Notes: generated from the sequence alone by a model not told the origin. A stretch of 9,056 bases of DNA from JBJXFY01 sp046155815 (GCA_046155815.1 JBJXFY010000335.1:1-9056), one strand, 5' to 3'. Positions 1 through 7,811 are shown, numbered from the stretch's first letter. Numbers and translations are program-made.

Positions 1-1058
1 CCATCTACCAGATCATGACCGGCTACACGACCGACAAGGTGTCGCCCTCCGGCCAGCTCGAGCCGCCCAATGCCAAGGACTTCCCCAACTTCGGCTCGAA
101 CATCATCCGCCTGAAGCCGGTCGCGGAGCCGATGCTGCCCTTCGTCATGCTGCCCCGGCCGCTGCAGGAGTCGAACGTCGTCGGCAAGGGCGGCACCGCC
201 GGCTTCCTGGGGAAGGCCTATGATCCCTACTACCTCTTTCCCGAGGGCGACGACATGGACATGGCGAAGATGAACCGCGTGCGGACGGATGACCTGAAGC
301 TGCCGCAGGAGGTCTTCGCCATGCGCCTCGACCGCCGCGCCCGGCTGCGCGACGCGCTCACGGACCAGATGCCGGAGATCGAGAAGGCGGTGGAAAGCTA
401 CAACCTCGACGAATACTACCAGCGCGCGCTCAACCTGATCGTCTCGGGCAAGGCGCGGAACGCCTTCGACCTCGATCAGGAGCCGGACAACCTGCGCGAC
501 CGGTACGGCCGGAATACGTTCGGCCAGAGCTGCCTCCTCGCGCGGCGGCTCGTCGAGGCCGGGACGCGCGTCGTCGAGGTCGTGTGGCCCAAGGTCGCCA
601 ACTCGGACAACCACTCGTGGGACGTACATGTGGGCCTGTACGAGCGCATGAAGAACCAGTCCGCGCCCATGCTGGACCAGGGACTCAGCGCGCTCTTCGA
701 GGATCTGGACCAGCGCGGCCTGCTGGCGGAGACGCTGGTCGTGGCCATCGGCGAGTTCGGCCGCAGCCCGGAGAAGGGCGTCAGCACGTCCGGCAACAGC
801 AACAGCCCCGACGGCCGGGACCACTGGCCGTACTGCTACACCTCCGTGATCGGCGGCGCGGGCATCCGGCGCGGCCACGTCCACGGCGAGTCCGACAAGA
901 CCGGCTCCAGCCCCAAGGCCGACCCGGTGCATCCGATGGAGATGCTGGCCACGATCTACCACGCCTTCGGGATCGACCCGGCCGCGATCGTGTACAACCA
1001 CCTCAACCAGCCGCGCGAGCTCGTGAAGGCCGCGGCGGTGACGGGGCTGTTCGCGTGA
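1..1058 (+). CDS. DUF1501 family protein, 5' end outside window
   Basis: The C-terminal part of a DUF1501 protein, a family with an alkaline-phosphatase/sulfatase-like fold whose reaction is not established. The frame is open from base 3 (I-Y-Q-I precedes the Met at 15), so that Met is internal and the true start lies upstream. Family landmarks are an early MTGY segment, SCLLARRLVEAG, NHSWDVH near 610, GEFGRSP near 750, GRDHWP near 815, and a C-terminal stretch with GGAGIRRGHVHGESD and HPMEMLATIYHAFGIDP. The Asp/His residues of WDVH and GRDHW sit where the superfamily places metal ligands. It stops with TGA at 1056-1058. DUF1501 genes usually lie just after a PSD1-type gene, so a partner probably lies to the left of the window. 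It differs clearly from the second DUF1501 protein at 4904: GRDHWP against GRDHH, and an extra Gly/Ser/Asn stretch before that motif. Family assignment is firm; function is unknown. Confidence 0.93.
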   Translation, partial: IYQIMTGYTTDKVSPSGQLEPPNAKDFPNFGSNIIRLKPVAEPMLPFVMLPRPLQESNVVGKGGTAGFLGKAYDPYYLFPEGDDMDMAKMNRVRTDDLKLPQEVFAMRLDRRARLRDALTDQMPEIEKAVESYNLDEYYQRALNLIVSGKARNAFDLDQEPDNLRDRYGRNTFGQSCLLARRLVEAGTRVVEVVWPKVANSDNHSWDVHVGLYERMKNQSAPMLDQGLSALFEDLDQRGLLAETLVVAIGEFGRSPEKGVSTSGNSNSPDGRDHWPYCYTSVIGGAGIRRGHVHGESDKTGSSPKADPVHPMEMLATIYHAFGIDPAAIVYNHLNQPRELVKAAAVTGLFA

Positions 1059-1109
1059 CTACCCCCCAGATGGTTCCCGGGGAAGGCGCCTCCTCAACTC
1101 GACTGACTG

Positions 1110-1598
1110 ATGATCCGCGCCGTCTCGTGGATCGATGAGTTCGTCATGGAATGGCAGGCAAAGGACGCCGCCCGGAAGGAAGCGATCCGCGAGGCCTCCC
1201 CGTTGAAGGGCAGCATGGAAATCCTGGGCGTTCATCCGGTGCGCGCGGAGACTCGCTGTCATCTGATCGAAATCCGGATTGCCGGCGCAGCTATCAAGTT
1301 CTCCCTCCACGATGTCCTGAGTGAGATCACCCAGGAAGTCCCTGGCCGTAATCGCTCAATGTGGCAAACGGTGTACGAGGAATGCCTGCTGAATGAAGCC
1401 GGGGAAAATGTGATGACGGATGCCTCGGCAGTCATGGACCGAAAGCAGGGTCTGCGCGGCGGCTGCCGACTTGTATTCTTCTTTAACGAACTCGATTTCG
1501 GCCGCCCGTTGCTCACGCCCTTCGGCCCCCTCACGTTGCCGAAGCCGACCCGCCGTCCGGCGCGCTTGCGCAGGCTGAAGTACGAGTCATCCCTTTGA
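1110..1598 (+). CDS. Hypothetical protein, 162 aa, unrecognised
   Basis: I do not recognise this protein. It appears soluble: there is no signal peptide and no membrane helix. The N-terminus is charged and helix-like (EFVMEWQAKDAARKEAIREA). The middle alternates hydrophobic residues as in beta strands (CHLIEIRIAGAAIKFSLHDV). The C-terminal third carries LVFFFNELDFGRPLLTPFG, then a Pro-rich LPKPTRRPARL and a basic end. Codon use looks coding, with mostly G or C in third positions early on, but the stretch from about 1250 to 1500 is visibly less GC-rich than the flanking genes. It starts 51 bases after the DUF1501 stop and ends 145 bases before the next gene. No Shine-Dalgarno sequence precedes ATG 1110; ATG 1146 is a possible alternative. 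Nothing recognisable lies in 1599-1743. Coding status is likely; function and acquisition by transfer are open. Confidence 0.6.
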   Translation: MIRAVSWIDEFVMEWQAKDAARKEAIREASPLKGSMEILGVHPVRAETRCHLIEIRIAGAAIKFSLHDVLSEITQEVPGRNRSMWQTVYEECLLNEAGENVMTDASAVMDRKQGLRGGCRLVFFFNELDFGRPLLTPFGPLTLPKPTRRPARLRRLKYESSL

Positions 1599-1743
1599 GC
1601 AGCCTGCCCGCGCATCCTTGTCCCGCCTTCGGTTCCTGTCGGCATTCCCTCGGCCGCCTGGGCGCGGGCTTCGGTGCAGTGGGGGGATGCGTCGCCGAAC
1701 CGCGCATTGGACAAGCGCCGGAAGCCCGCGAAACTTCCCGTGC

Positions 1744-4700
1744 ATGCAGCCCGGACTGATCCCACTCGTCGCGCTCGCGCTGGCGGCTGCCGGCGGGCTG
1801 CGCGCCGCAGCGGACGACATCCGCTTCAACCGCGACATCCGGCCCATCCTCTCGGACACCTGCTACCAGTGCCACGGGCCGGACAAGGCGCAGCGCAAGG
1901 CCAAGCTCCGCCTCGACGTACGCGACGACGCCGTGTCCCATGGGGCCATCGTGCCGGGCCGCCCGGACGAGTCGGGGCTGGTGAAGCGTCTCTTCAGCGA
2001 CGACCCCGAGGAGCTGATGCCCCCGCCGGAGCTGCACAAGGCGCTCACCGCGGGGCAGAAGGAGCTTTTGAAGCGCTGGATTGCGTCCGGCGCGCCCTAC
2101 GAGGCGCACTGGGCCTACACGCCGCTGGAACGCCCGGTGGTGCCCCGGAGGGGAAATCTGGGAAGGCGGAAATCGGAAATTGAAACGCCGATTGATGCGT
2201 TCGTCCGCGCGGGTCTCGATAAGGCCGGCCTCGCGCCTTCGCCCGAGGCGGACCGCCGCACGCTGCTGCGCCGGCTGTCGCTGGACCTGACCGGCCTGCC
2301 GCCCACGCCCGCCGAGGTCGGGGCATTCGTGAAGGACCGCTCGCCGCGCGCATACGAAAAGCAGGTCGAACGCCTGTTGGGGTCGCCGCACTACGGCGAG
2401 CGCATGGCCGTGCCGTGGCTGGACGCGGTCCGGTTCGCGGACACCGTCGGCTACCACGGCGACCAGAACCAGCGGATTTTCCCGTACCGCGACTGGGTCG
2501 TTGCCGCGTTCAACGACAACAAGCCGTTCGACGAGTTCACCATCGAGCAGGTGGCCGGCGACCTGCTTCCGAACCCGACGCCGGCCCAGCTCACGGCTTC
2601 CGGCTTCAACCGCCTCAACATGATGACGCGCGAGGGCGGCGCGCAGCCGAAGGAGTACCTCGCCAAGTATCAGGGCGACCGCGTCCGCACCGTTTCGACG
2701 GCATGGCTCGGGTCCACGATGACCTGCGCCGAGTGCCACGATCACAAGTACGATCCCTTCACGACGCGCGACTTCTACGAGCTGGCGGCGTTCTTTGGCG
2801 ACGTGAGGCAGTGGGGGGTGTATGCGGACTACCACTACACGCCCGAGCCGGAACTGCGCGGCATCGGCAACGACCATCCCTTCCCGCCGGAGATCGAGGT
2901 GAAAAGCCCATACCTCAAGGCGCGGATGGCGCGCCTTGAGTCGGAGGCGTCGAGGATTTTGGCGGAACAGGCCGGGGCGGTGGACAGGGACAAGGCCCGG
3001 CGCGCGGAGTTCGCGGCGTGGCGCGGGGAGGCGGCCGGCTTCCTGGCCAGAAACCCCGATGGCTGGCAGCTCGTGGTGGGAGCGGCCGTGATTTCCGGCG
3101 AGGGCACGAACGCTGCGCCCGCCGTGATCATCCCGCAGACGGACGGCTCCATCCTTTTTGCCACCACCAACGCCACGACGGACCGAATTGAGATCGCGCT
3201 CGAGCCGGGCTGGATCGCCGCGCTGCGCGTCGAGCTGCTGCCCGCGGCGGAGCATGGCGGCGACATCGCGCGCGGCGACCGGAAGGACTTCACCGTCGAG
3301 CTTTCGGCCCGGCTCAAGCCCGCCGCCGGGGGCGACACCAAGGGTGTAGGCTTCTGGTGGGCCGACGCGGACAAGAAGGAACTCCGCTTCGCCCACACCC
3401 AGGACATCCTCGGCGTGCAGGACGGCTGGCGCACCGGCAAGTCCGGGGCCGGGGGGCGGCAGTCGGCGGTGTGGCTGCTGGACCAGCCGTTTCGTGCCGC
3501 GGGGGGTGACGTGTTGGTGGTGACGCTGAAGAACAGCGCCGCCGCACGCGTGCGGCTGGCCACCTCGCCGTTCGCCTTTGAGCCGGCCCATGCCGCGGAG
3601 GAGGCGGCGCTGCTGGCCGGCGGCCTCAACCGCCGGGCTGCGCGTGCCCTGGTGGACCGCCTCCACCTCGCCGTGGCCGGCGGCGAGGCGCGACAGGAAT
3701 GGCGTCGCCTGCACCGCGGGATCGCCGAATGCCGCGACGGCAAGGCGTGGACGATGGTCACGCAATCCACGACGAACAGGCTCGTGACGCGCGTGCTGCC
3801 GCGCGGGAACTGGATGGACGAGAGCGGCCCCGTGGTGCAGCCCGCCACGCCGCATTTCCTTCCGCCGCCGCGTGCCGGCGGCGCGCAGAGGGCGGACGTT
3901 GCCGGCGCGCGCGAGGGCAGGGGCGACGCCGCGCCGTCCGCCGCCGCGTCGCCGCTCACGCGCCTCGACCTCGCGCAGTGGCTGGTTGCTCCGGAGAACC
4001 CGCTCACGCCGCGGAACATCATGAACCGCCAGTGGGCACAGCTTTTCGGCGCGGGCATATCCGGCCGCGTCGAGGATCTCGGCCTCCAGGGCGAGTGGCC
4101 GACAAATCCCGGGCTGCTCGATTGGCTGGCGAGCGAGTTCCGCGACTCGGGCTGGGACCTGAAGCACATGGTCCGGCTCATCGTGATGTCCGAAACCTAT
4201 CGTCAGGACAGCGTGCCGTCGGTGCGTGCGCGCGAGGTGGACCCGCAGAACAAGCTCCTTTCCCACCAGTCTCCGCGGCGTCTCGACGCGGAGTTCGTCC
4301 GCGACAACGCCCTCAGCGCCGCCGGCTTGATCAGCCTCGAGGTCGGCGGCCCGAGCGTCTTCCCGTATCAGCCGGCCGGCTACTACGCGAACCTCCAGTT
4401 CCCCGACCGCGACTACCACGCGAGCCCGGACGAGCGGCAGTACCGCCGCGGCGTGTACATGCACTGGCAGCGGACGTTCCTGCAGCCGATGCTGGCCAAC
4501 TTCGACGCGCCGTCCCGCGAGGAATGCATCGCCGGCCGCCTGCTCTCGAATACGCCGCAGCAGGCGCTCACGCTGCTGAACGACCCGACCTTCGTGGAGG
4601 CCGCGCGGGTGCTGGCCGCCCGGCTGCTTCAGGACGGGAAGAACGACGCGCAGCGGATCGTCCTCGCCTACGAGCGCGCGCTCGCCCGCTCACCGGAGCC

Positions 4701-4896
4701 GGCGGAGCGCGACGGCCTGCTCGCGCTGCTGGAGCGGCAGCGTGAGCACTACCGTGGCAACGAGGCCGAGACCCAGGCGCTGTTCACCAACGGCCTCGCG
4801 CCCTTGCCCGCGGGCCTGGATCCGGCGGAGCTGGCCGCCTGGACGCAGGTGTGCCGCGTCATCCTCAACCTGCACGAAACCATCACCCGCTATTGA
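1744..4896 (+). CDS. PSD1/planctomycete cytochrome c (DUF1549, DUF1553) protein
   Basis: A 1050-aa exported protein with the usual order of the family. Residues 1-23 look like a signal peptide (hydrophobic LVALALAAAGG, then RAAAD). The PSCyt1 haem-c module follows, with CYQCH at 40-44 and MPPP at 92-95, whose Met is the likely distal haem ligand. DUF1549 spans about 149-355, from PIDAFV to CAECHDHKYDP, which carries a second CxxCH at 328-332. Residues 356-700 are less conserved and include a beta-rich part such as GWIAALRVELLP. An Ala/Arg/Gly linker at 710-737 leads to DUF1553 from about 738, with NRQWAQLFG, SNTPQQALTLLNDPTFVEAA and a closing ETITRY. The role is unknown; such proteins are thought to act outside the cytoplasm with DUF1501 partners. 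ATG 1744 is chosen because the hydrophobic segment follows at once, but that leaves no positive charge in front of it. ATG 1687 (MRRRTAH) and TTG 1618 are in-frame alternatives. No Shine-Dalgarno sequence is seen. Confidence 0.95.
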   Translation: MQPGLIPLVALALAAAGGLRAAADDIRFNRDIRPILSDTCYQCHGPDKAQRKAKLRLDVRDDAVSHGAIVPGRPDESGLVKRLFSDDPEELMPPPELHKALTAGQKELLKRWIASGAPYEAHWAYTPLERPVVPRRGNLGRRKSEIETPIDAFVRAGLDKAGLAPSPEADRRTLLRRLSLDLTGLPPTPAEVGAFVKDRSPRAYEKQVERLLGSPHYGERMAVPWLDAVRFADTVGYHGDQNQRIFPYRDWVVAAFNDNKPFDEFTIEQVAGDLLPNPTPAQLTASGFNRLNMMTREGGAQPKEYLAKYQGDRVRTVSTAWLGSTMTCAECHDHKYDPFTTRDFYELAAFFGDVRQWGVYADYHYTPEPELRGIGNDHPFPPEIEVKSPYLKARMARLESEASRILAEQAGAVDRDKARRAEFAAWRGEAAGFLARNPDGWQLVVGAAVISGEGTNAAPAVIIPQTDGSILFATTNATTDRIEIALEPGWIAALRVELLPAAEHGGDIARGDRKDFTVELSARLKPAAGGDTKGVGFWWADADKKELRFAHTQDILGVQDGWRTGKSGAGGRQSAVWLLDQPFRAAGGDVLVVTLKNSAAARVRLATSPFAFEPAHAAEEAALLAGGLNRRAARALVDRLHLAVAGGEARQEWRRLHRGIAECRDGKAWTMVTQSTTNRLVTRVLPRGNWMDESGPVVQPATPHFLPPPRAGGAQRADVAGAREGRGDAAPSAAASPLTRLDLAQWLVAPENPLTPRNIMNRQWAQLFGAGISGRVEDLGLQGEWPTNPGLLDWLASEFRDSGWDLKHMVRLIVMSETYRQDSVPSVRAREVDPQNKLLSHQSPRRLDAEFVRDNALSAAGLISLEVGGPSVFPYQPAGYYANLQFPDRDYHASPDERQYRRGVYMHWQRTFLQPMLANFDAPSREECIAGRLLSNTPQQALTLLNDPTFVEAARVLAARLLQDGKNDAQRIVLAYERALARSPEPAERDGLLALLERQREHYRGNEAETQALFTNGLAPLPAGLDPAELAAWTQVCRVILNLHETITRY
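2152..2181 (+). repeat. GGAAAT-type heptamer repeat inside the PSD1 gene
   Basis: Three heptamers, GGAAATC (2152-2158), GGAAATC (2168-2174) and GGAAATT (2175-2181), make an AT-rich patch within very GC-rich coding sequence. It stays in frame and encodes the basic linker GNLGRRKSEIE between the haem module and DUF1549. Read on the minus strand it is a GATTTCC-type repeat, similar to short repeats I associate with Verrucomicrobiota intergenic DNA. The linker length is near normal for the family, so replacement of linker sequence is as likely as a pure insertion. Confidence 0.5.
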
Positions 4897-4903
4897 CGCG
4901 GCC

Positions 4904-6346
4904 ATGAACTCTCTCGACGAATCCTCCTTCGCGCTTTCGGTCAACCGCCGGACCTTCCTCTCCCGCTCCGCCTACGGCGTGGGCGGCTTGGCGCTCGGCT
5001 CGCTCATGGCGCGCATGGGCCTCCTGGCTGCCCCGGCCGGCCGGCCAGGGGACTGGCGCGGCGTGCTCGAGGCGCCGCACTTCCCGCTCCGGGCGAAGCG
5101 CATCATCCACCTGTGCATGGCCGGCGGGCCGTCCCACTTGGAGACGCTGGACTACAAGCCGAAGCTGAAGGAGCTGCACGACAAGCCGTTTCCCGAGTCG
5201 TTCACGAAGGGCCAGCAGCTCGCCCAGCTCCAGGGCACCGAGCTGAAGGCGCGTGGCCCGTTCTGCGGGTTCAAGCAATGGGGACAGTCCGGACAGGAGA
5301 TCTCGGAGCTTTTCCCGTTCATCGGCTCCATCGCCGACGATCTCTGCATCGTCCGCTCGATGCAGACGGAGCAGATCAACCACGACCCGGCGCACGCGTT
5401 CATGAACACCGGCTCCATCATCAAGGGCCGGCCCAGCATGGGTTCTTGGCTGCTGTACGGTCTCGGCGCGGAGACCGAGGACCTGCCGGGTTTCGTGGTC
5501 TTCACCTCCGCCGGCCGTTCCGGCCAGCAGCCGGTGTCCGCCGCACAGTGGTCGGCGGGCTTCCTGCCGAGCCGCTTCCAGGGCATCCAGTTTCAGTCCC
5601 GCGGCGACGCCGTGCACTATGTTGGCAATCCCGAAGGCGTCTGCCAGAGCACGCAACGGCAGGTGATCGAGGAGGTCAACCGCCTCAACGGACTGCTGCG
5701 CGACGAGAAACTCGACCCCGAGATCGAGACGCGCATCAGCCAGTACGAGATGGCCTTCCGGATGCAGACCTCCGTGCCGGAACTCACCGACCTGTCCAAG
5801 GAGCCGAAGGAGATGCTCGAGCTGTACGGCGTGAAGCAGCCCGGCGACGGCAGCTTCGCCTCGAACTGCCTGCTCGCCCGCCGGCTCGCCGAGCGCGGCG
5901 TGCGCTTCATCCAGCTCTACCACCGCGCCTGGGACCACCACGGCGACATCGAGAACGGCATGAAGATGGGCGCCGAGGACGTGGACCGCGCCTCCGCCGC
6001 GCTGGTGAAGGATCTCAAGCAGCGCGGGATGCTCGACGACACGCTCGTGCTGTGGGGCGGTGAGTTCGGCCGCACGCCGATGGGGCAGGGGACCGGGCGC
6101 GACCACCACATCCTGGCGTTCTCCGTCTGGATGGCCGGCGGCGGCGTGAAGCCCGGCGTCACCTGGGGCGCGACCGACGAGCTGGGCTACCGCGCCGTGG
6201 AGGACGTCGTCCATGTCCACGACCTGCACGCGACGATGCTCGCGCTCTGTGGCGTGGACCACAAGCGCCTCACCTTCCGCTACCAAGGCCGCGACTTCCG
6301 CCTCACCGACGTGCACGGGAAGCTGGTGAAGGGGATCATGGCGTAG
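4904..6346 (+). CDS. Tat-exported DUF1501 family protein
   Basis: A 480-aa DUF1501 protein, full length for the family. The N-terminus carries a twin-arginine signal (VNRRTFLSRSAYG, RR at 15-16, then hydrophobic VGGLALGSL), so it should be exported folded. Family motifs follow in order: AGGPSHLETLDYKPKL, SMQTEQINHDPAHAFMNTGS, NCLLARRLAERG, AWDHHGD (D344, H345, H346), WGGEFGRTPM (E387) and GRDHH (D400, H401, H402), then HVHDLHATMLALCG. These Asp/His/Glu positions match the metal-site layout of the alkaline-phosphatase superfamily, but no substrate is established. ATG 4904 lies 7 bases after the stop of the PSD1 gene and puts the Tat motif at the right distance. Frames further upstream would read only through the end of the PSD1 gene. 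With no Shine-Dalgarno sequence and such close spacing, the two genes are probably co-transcribed and translationally coupled. Confidence 0.95.
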   Translation: MNSLDESSFALSVNRRTFLSRSAYGVGGLALGSLMARMGLLAAPAGRPGDWRGVLEAPHFPLRAKRIIHLCMAGGPSHLETLDYKPKLKELHDKPFPESFTKGQQLAQLQGTELKARGPFCGFKQWGQSGQEISELFPFIGSIADDLCIVRSMQTEQINHDPAHAFMNTGSIIKGRPSMGSWLLYGLGAETEDLPGFVVFTSAGRSGQQPVSAAQWSAGFLPSRFQGIQFQSRGDAVHYVGNPEGVCQSTQRQVIEEVNRLNGLLRDEKLDPEIETRISQYEMAFRMQTSVPELTDLSKEPKEMLELYGVKQPGDGSFASNCLLARRLAERGVRFIQLYHRAWDHHGDIENGMKMGAEDVDRASAALVKDLKQRGMLDDTLVLWGGEFGRTPMGQGTGRDHHILAFSVWMAGGGVKPGVTWGATDELGYRAVEDVVHVHDLHATMLALCGVDHKRLTFRYQGRDFRLTDVHGKLVKGIMA

Positions 6347-6380
6347 GGGCGAATTCTTCACGGGCGCCTCCGCCGTGGCC

Positions 6381-6406
6381 CGTGCCGGCAACATGCCGGC
6401 GGCACG
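6381..6406. terminator. GC-rich hairpin between convergent genes
   Basis: GCCGGC at 6384-6389 pairs with GCCGGC at 6395-6400 around the loop AACAT. Outer CGT and ACG bases can extend the stem with a bulge. It lies 35 bases after the DUF1501 stop and directly after the stop of the minus-strand permease gene, so it could act as a bidirectional terminator. No T-run follows on either strand, so a dispersed palindromic repeat is an equally fair reading. Confidence 0.4.
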
Positions 6407-6407
6407 T

Positions 6408-7811
6408 TCACGCCACCACCAGCAGCACGGCCAGGCCCGCCCCCGTCGTCAGCAACGTGATCGGGATCCCGAACTTCGCGTAGTCCCAGAAGCCGATCTC
6501 GCAGTGGCCGCGCGCGGACTCGACCACGATGAGGTTCGCCACGGAGCCGAGCAGCGTGAGGTTGCCGGCAAAGGTCGTGGCCAGCGCCAGCACCTTCCAC
6601 ATCAGCGCCGGGTCCGCGAACTGCGGCAGCCACTTCCCCGCGACAAGCACGAACGCGACGTTGGAAAAGATGTTCGACCCCGCGGCGGCGAACCACGCCA
6701 GGTGCCACGCCTGCGCCGTCGCGGTGTCGCCGAACAGCGGCCGCACGCGCGCGTAGATCCGGTCCGGCAGACCCGTGCCGTTCAGCCCTTCGACCACGAC
6801 GAACAACGCGGCGAAGAAGACCAGCAGGTGCCAGTCCACGAGCTTGAGGCTCTCGTGCGTGTCGCGCCGGCCGAGCACCATCACGAGCGCGCCGCCGGCC
6901 AGCGCGGTCCACGCGAGGTTCAGCCCGGCGACAAACCCGGCGAACACCAGCGCCAGCGTGCCAAGCGACAGGCCCACGAGCCACCGGTCGGGCCTCGGCG
7001 CCGGGCCTTCCGGCCGCCGGATGACCGCGGCGGCCAGCTCGCGCCGGAAGCCCCGGCGCAGGATGCCGTAGGCGATGGCCAGCCCCGCGGCCGCCGGCAG
7101 CACGAGCGCCGCGCTGAAGCGGACGAACGGGATGCCCGACAGCGAGCCGATGATCATGTTCTGCGGGTTGCCGACGAGCGTGGCCACGCTGCCGAGGTTC
7201 GCGCTCATCGCCAGCCCGAGCAGATACGGCGTCAGCGGCAGGCCGCCGCGGACCATCACCGCCACGACCAGCGGCGTGAGCATGAGGCAGACGGTGTCGT
7301 TCACCAGCAGCGCGGAGAGCCCGCCCGAGGCGAGCATGAGGTTCCGCAGCAGCGCGACGGGCGACGCGGCCGTGCGCAGGATCCGGTCCGCCGCCCAGTC
7401 GAAGAAGCCGCCCATGCCGAGGTACGCGGCGATGAGCATCATGCCGAGCAGCAGCACCAGCGTGTCGTAGTCCACCGCACGGTACGCGTCCGCCGGGCGC
7501 ATGACGCCGGTGGCGACCATCAGCACCGCGCCGAGCAGCGCCGCGGCGGGACGGAACGGTTCGCGGAGCTCGCCGCTCCGAGGCGATGCGCGTTTGCCCG
7601 TTCGGAGGGGCGAGCTCCGCGAGCCCCCGCGTGGAACAGGGTTCCAACCGGTCCACCATCCGTTTTGGAGCGGCCAGCGCGGGCGGAAGCGCTTCCTGAC
7701 GCCACGGTGGCTCGCCCGCGAGGAAGCGGATGCGGGACGGGCTGGCGGTGCGTCCCACACGGCGGGTGTCGCGGACACCTCCGGCGATGAGGCGTCGCCG
7801 CGACAACGCAT
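6408..7811 (-). CDS. SLC13/ArsB-type anion permease, N-terminus abnormal
   Basis: An inner-membrane transporter of the ion transporter superfamily (SLC13, ArsB/NhaD, CitM). The conserved part starts at about 7559 (FRPAAALLGAVLMVATG) and contains many membrane helices. With residues numbered from ATG 7811, the family signals are LLVNDTVCLMLTP at 168-180, SANLGSVATLVGNPQN at 203-218, GSNIFSNVAFVL at 378-389 and AGNLTLLGSVANLIVVE at 415-431. The last pair echoes the first, as expected from the two-fold pseudosymmetry of this superfamily. The substrate cannot be told from sequence. The first helix usual in relatives, about 25-35 residues before this point, is absent. In its place the open frame runs through palindromic repeats and encodes a Pro/Arg/Ser-rich segment of about 85 residues that does not look like a membrane helix. 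Possible starts are ATG 7811, or internal GTG 7526 and ATG 7520, which would cut into the first remaining helix. It may be non-functional. It converges with the DUF1501 gene. Confidence 0.85.
   Translation of the reverse strand: MRCRGDASSPEVSATPAVWDAPPARPASASSRASHRGVRKRFRPRWPLQNGWWTGWNPVPRGGSRSSPLRTGKRASPRSGELREPFRPAAALLGAVLMVATGVMRPADAYRAVDYDTLVLLLGMMLIAAYLGMGGFFDWAADRILRTAASPVALLRNLMLASGGLSALLVNDTVCLMLTPLVVAVMVRGGLPLTPYLLGLAMSANLGSVATLVGNPQNMIIGSLSGIPFVRFSAALVLPAAAGLAIAYGILRRGFRRELAAAVIRRPEGPAPRPDRWLVGLSLGTLALVFAGFVAGLNLAWTALAGGALVMVLGRRDTHESLKLVDWHLLVFFAALFVVVEGLNGTGLPDRIYARVRPLFGDTATAQAWHLAWFAAAGSNIFSNVAFVLVAGKWLPQFADPALMWKVLALATTFAGNLTLLGSVANLIVVESARGHCEIGFWDYAKFGIPITLLTTGAGLAVLLVVA
7561..7622. 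repeat. Long inverted repeat (RSGELREP-type palindrome)
   Basis: The arm 7561-7581 and the arm 7602-7622 are reverse complements over 21 bases with one mismatch, separated by a 20-base loop (7582-7601). On the minus strand the left arm translates as RSGELRE and lies directly before the conserved start of the permease. The size and shape fit a REP/MITE-like dispersed palindrome. The RSGELREP reading resembles repeat-derived peptides I recall from Verrucomicrobiota, but no second copy lies in this window. Confidence 0.8.
7632..7779. repeat. Cluster of short perfect palindromes
   Basis: Three perfect inverted repeats follow the long one: TGGAAC-AGG-GTTCCA (7632-7646), GGAAGCGCTTCC (7685-7696) and GGTGTC-GCG-GACACC (7765-7779). 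If the permease starts near 7526, the whole stretch 7527-7850 is about 320 bases with no gene, and it holds only these palindromes and the antitoxin upstream region. The dense spacing suggests mosaic repeat DNA, possibly several nested elements. No target-site duplication or transposase is visible. Confidence 0.6.

Noticed and set aside
2725..2739. Second CxxCH motif of the PSD1 protein as a novel dihaem arrangement
   Set aside because: CAECHDHKYDP is a regular feature of DUF1549, so it is not unusual here; whether it binds haem is not settled by sequence.
1531..4464. Very long open frame on the minus strand opposite the PSD1 gene
   Set aside because: The translation is Arg/Ala/Val-rich with no recognisable motif, while the plus strand encodes a complete known family. 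In GC-rich DNA, stop codons are rare on the opposite strand.
4883..6394. Long minus-strand open frame opposite the second DUF1501 gene
   Set aside because: Low-complexity His/Val/Leu/Arg-rich translation antisense to a well-supported gene; explained by GC content.
6375..7790. Long plus-strand open frame opposite the permease
   Set aside because: The translation is dominated by Arg, Gln, Glu and His with no domain. The minus strand carries the transporter motifs.
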